Shown piece by piece: positions 63,762 to 64,000 of a DNA stretch of 64,000 nt (positions are counted from its first letter, which is position 1; the number at the start of each line of letters is the position of its first letter). The notes below the pieces were generated by a model. That model saw nothing but the letters and a program-made list of their open reading frames with translations, did not search any database and was not told the DNA's origin. Source of the stretch: Tundrisphaera sp051175315 (GTDB lineage Bacteria > Planctomycetota > Planctomycetia > Isosphaerales > Isosphaeraceae); NCBI RefSeq assembly GCF_051175315.1, contig NZ_CP195100.1:5580001-5644000 (forward strand). Reading direction: 5' to 3'. The position numbers were made by a program, and so were the translations under genes.

Positions 63762-64000
63762 TCAATCGAGGTAGATGAACTCATTGAGGTTGAGCGCGAC
63801 CAGGCAGAACGCCTCCAGTGCCTCGCGGGCCGAAGCGTGGTCGCGATCGCGGAGCGTCCGCATGAGGTCCAGGGCGCGGGAGATCTCGTCGGGCCGCGCG
63901 GGCCGGCAGGTGACCAGGGCGATCGCGCGGGCCGCCTGCTTCCCCGGGTCGTCGCCGACCTCTCGGGTCAGCCGGTCGGCGAGCAGGACGGCCTGCCGGT
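63762..64000 (-). CDS. DUF1549/DUF1553 domain protein (partial, C-terminus only)
   Basis: Only the last 79 codons are in the window; the rest is beyond the right edge. They end in ALEAFCLVALNLNEFIYLD, which matches the conserved C-terminus of DUF1553 (planctomycete cytochrome c-type) proteins, where LN-x-NEF-x-Y-x-D is the typical ending. The gene precedes the DUF1501 gene by 80 bp in the direction of transcription. The N-terminal cytochrome c-like and DUF1549 parts, if present, cannot be seen. Confidence 0.85.
   Translation of the reverse strand, partial: RQAVLLADRLTREVGDDPGKQAARAIALVTCRPARPDEISRALDLMRTLRDRDHASAREALEAFCLVALNLNEFIYLD

Overview
The window is a dense, GC-rich chromosomal segment with about 50 genes. 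It reads as core genome of a planctomycete, most likely from the Isosphaeraceae and relatives. The main evidence is a DUF1553-type protein followed by a DUF1501 protein at the right edge (a planctomycete hallmark), planctomycete-style signal peptidases with large inserts, and a remnant cell-wall/division cluster (murC-like, murB, ftsQ). The lineage is inferred; no rRNA or other marker lies in the window. I found no insertion sequence, prophage, CRISPR array, tRNA or rRNA.

Left part (1-15.9 kb): a Gfo/Idh/MocA oxidoreductase (cut by the edge), a DinB-fold protein, an alpha/beta hydrolase, glgC, a small conserved-looking protein, a CusB/CusA heavy-metal efflux pair, a methyltransferase, a DsbD-like thiol:disulfide interchange protein with a duplicated sensor domain, purM, a c-type cytochrome and a LURP/scramblase-like protein.

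Central carbon block (15.9-32.8 kb): lipoate ligase, sucA, sucB and a lipoamide dehydrogenase on the + strand. Uma2 and egtB follow, then the complete pyruvate dehydrogenase set (pdhA-pdhB-pdhC-lpd) and aconitase on the - strand. Both 2-oxoacid dehydrogenase complexes, one E3 for each and the ligase that can charge their lipoyl domains sit within 17 kb. Structured intergenic hairpins punctuate both sets. mqnD (futalosine menaquinone pathway) follows.

Cell envelope block (33.8-53.5 kb): a MurC-like protein that has lost the ATP-binding loop, an overlapping murB with altered catalytic residues, an FtsQ-like protein, a C-terminally short SecA, a DUF1570-like putative metallopeptidase, lepA, two tandem signal peptidases I with zinc-ribbon and beta-sandwich inserts, lptB, an RluA pseudouridine synthase, a proline-rich membrane-anchored protein with a phosphatase-like CX5R loop, two membrane glycosyltransferases and a family 9 glycosyltransferase. 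Most of these act on wall synthesis, export or surface glycan.

Right part (53.5-64 kb): a secreted hydrolase, a VOC protein, fdhD with an FdhF/YdeP-type molybdoenzyme, gamma-glutamyltransferase, an MgtC-family protein, a beta-propeller protein, a small unknown protein, and the DUF1501/DUF1553 pair (the latter cut by the edge).

Most striking are the degenerate MurC next to a non-canonical MurB, the paired insert-bearing signal peptidases, and the nested hairpin leader of the first lpd gene.
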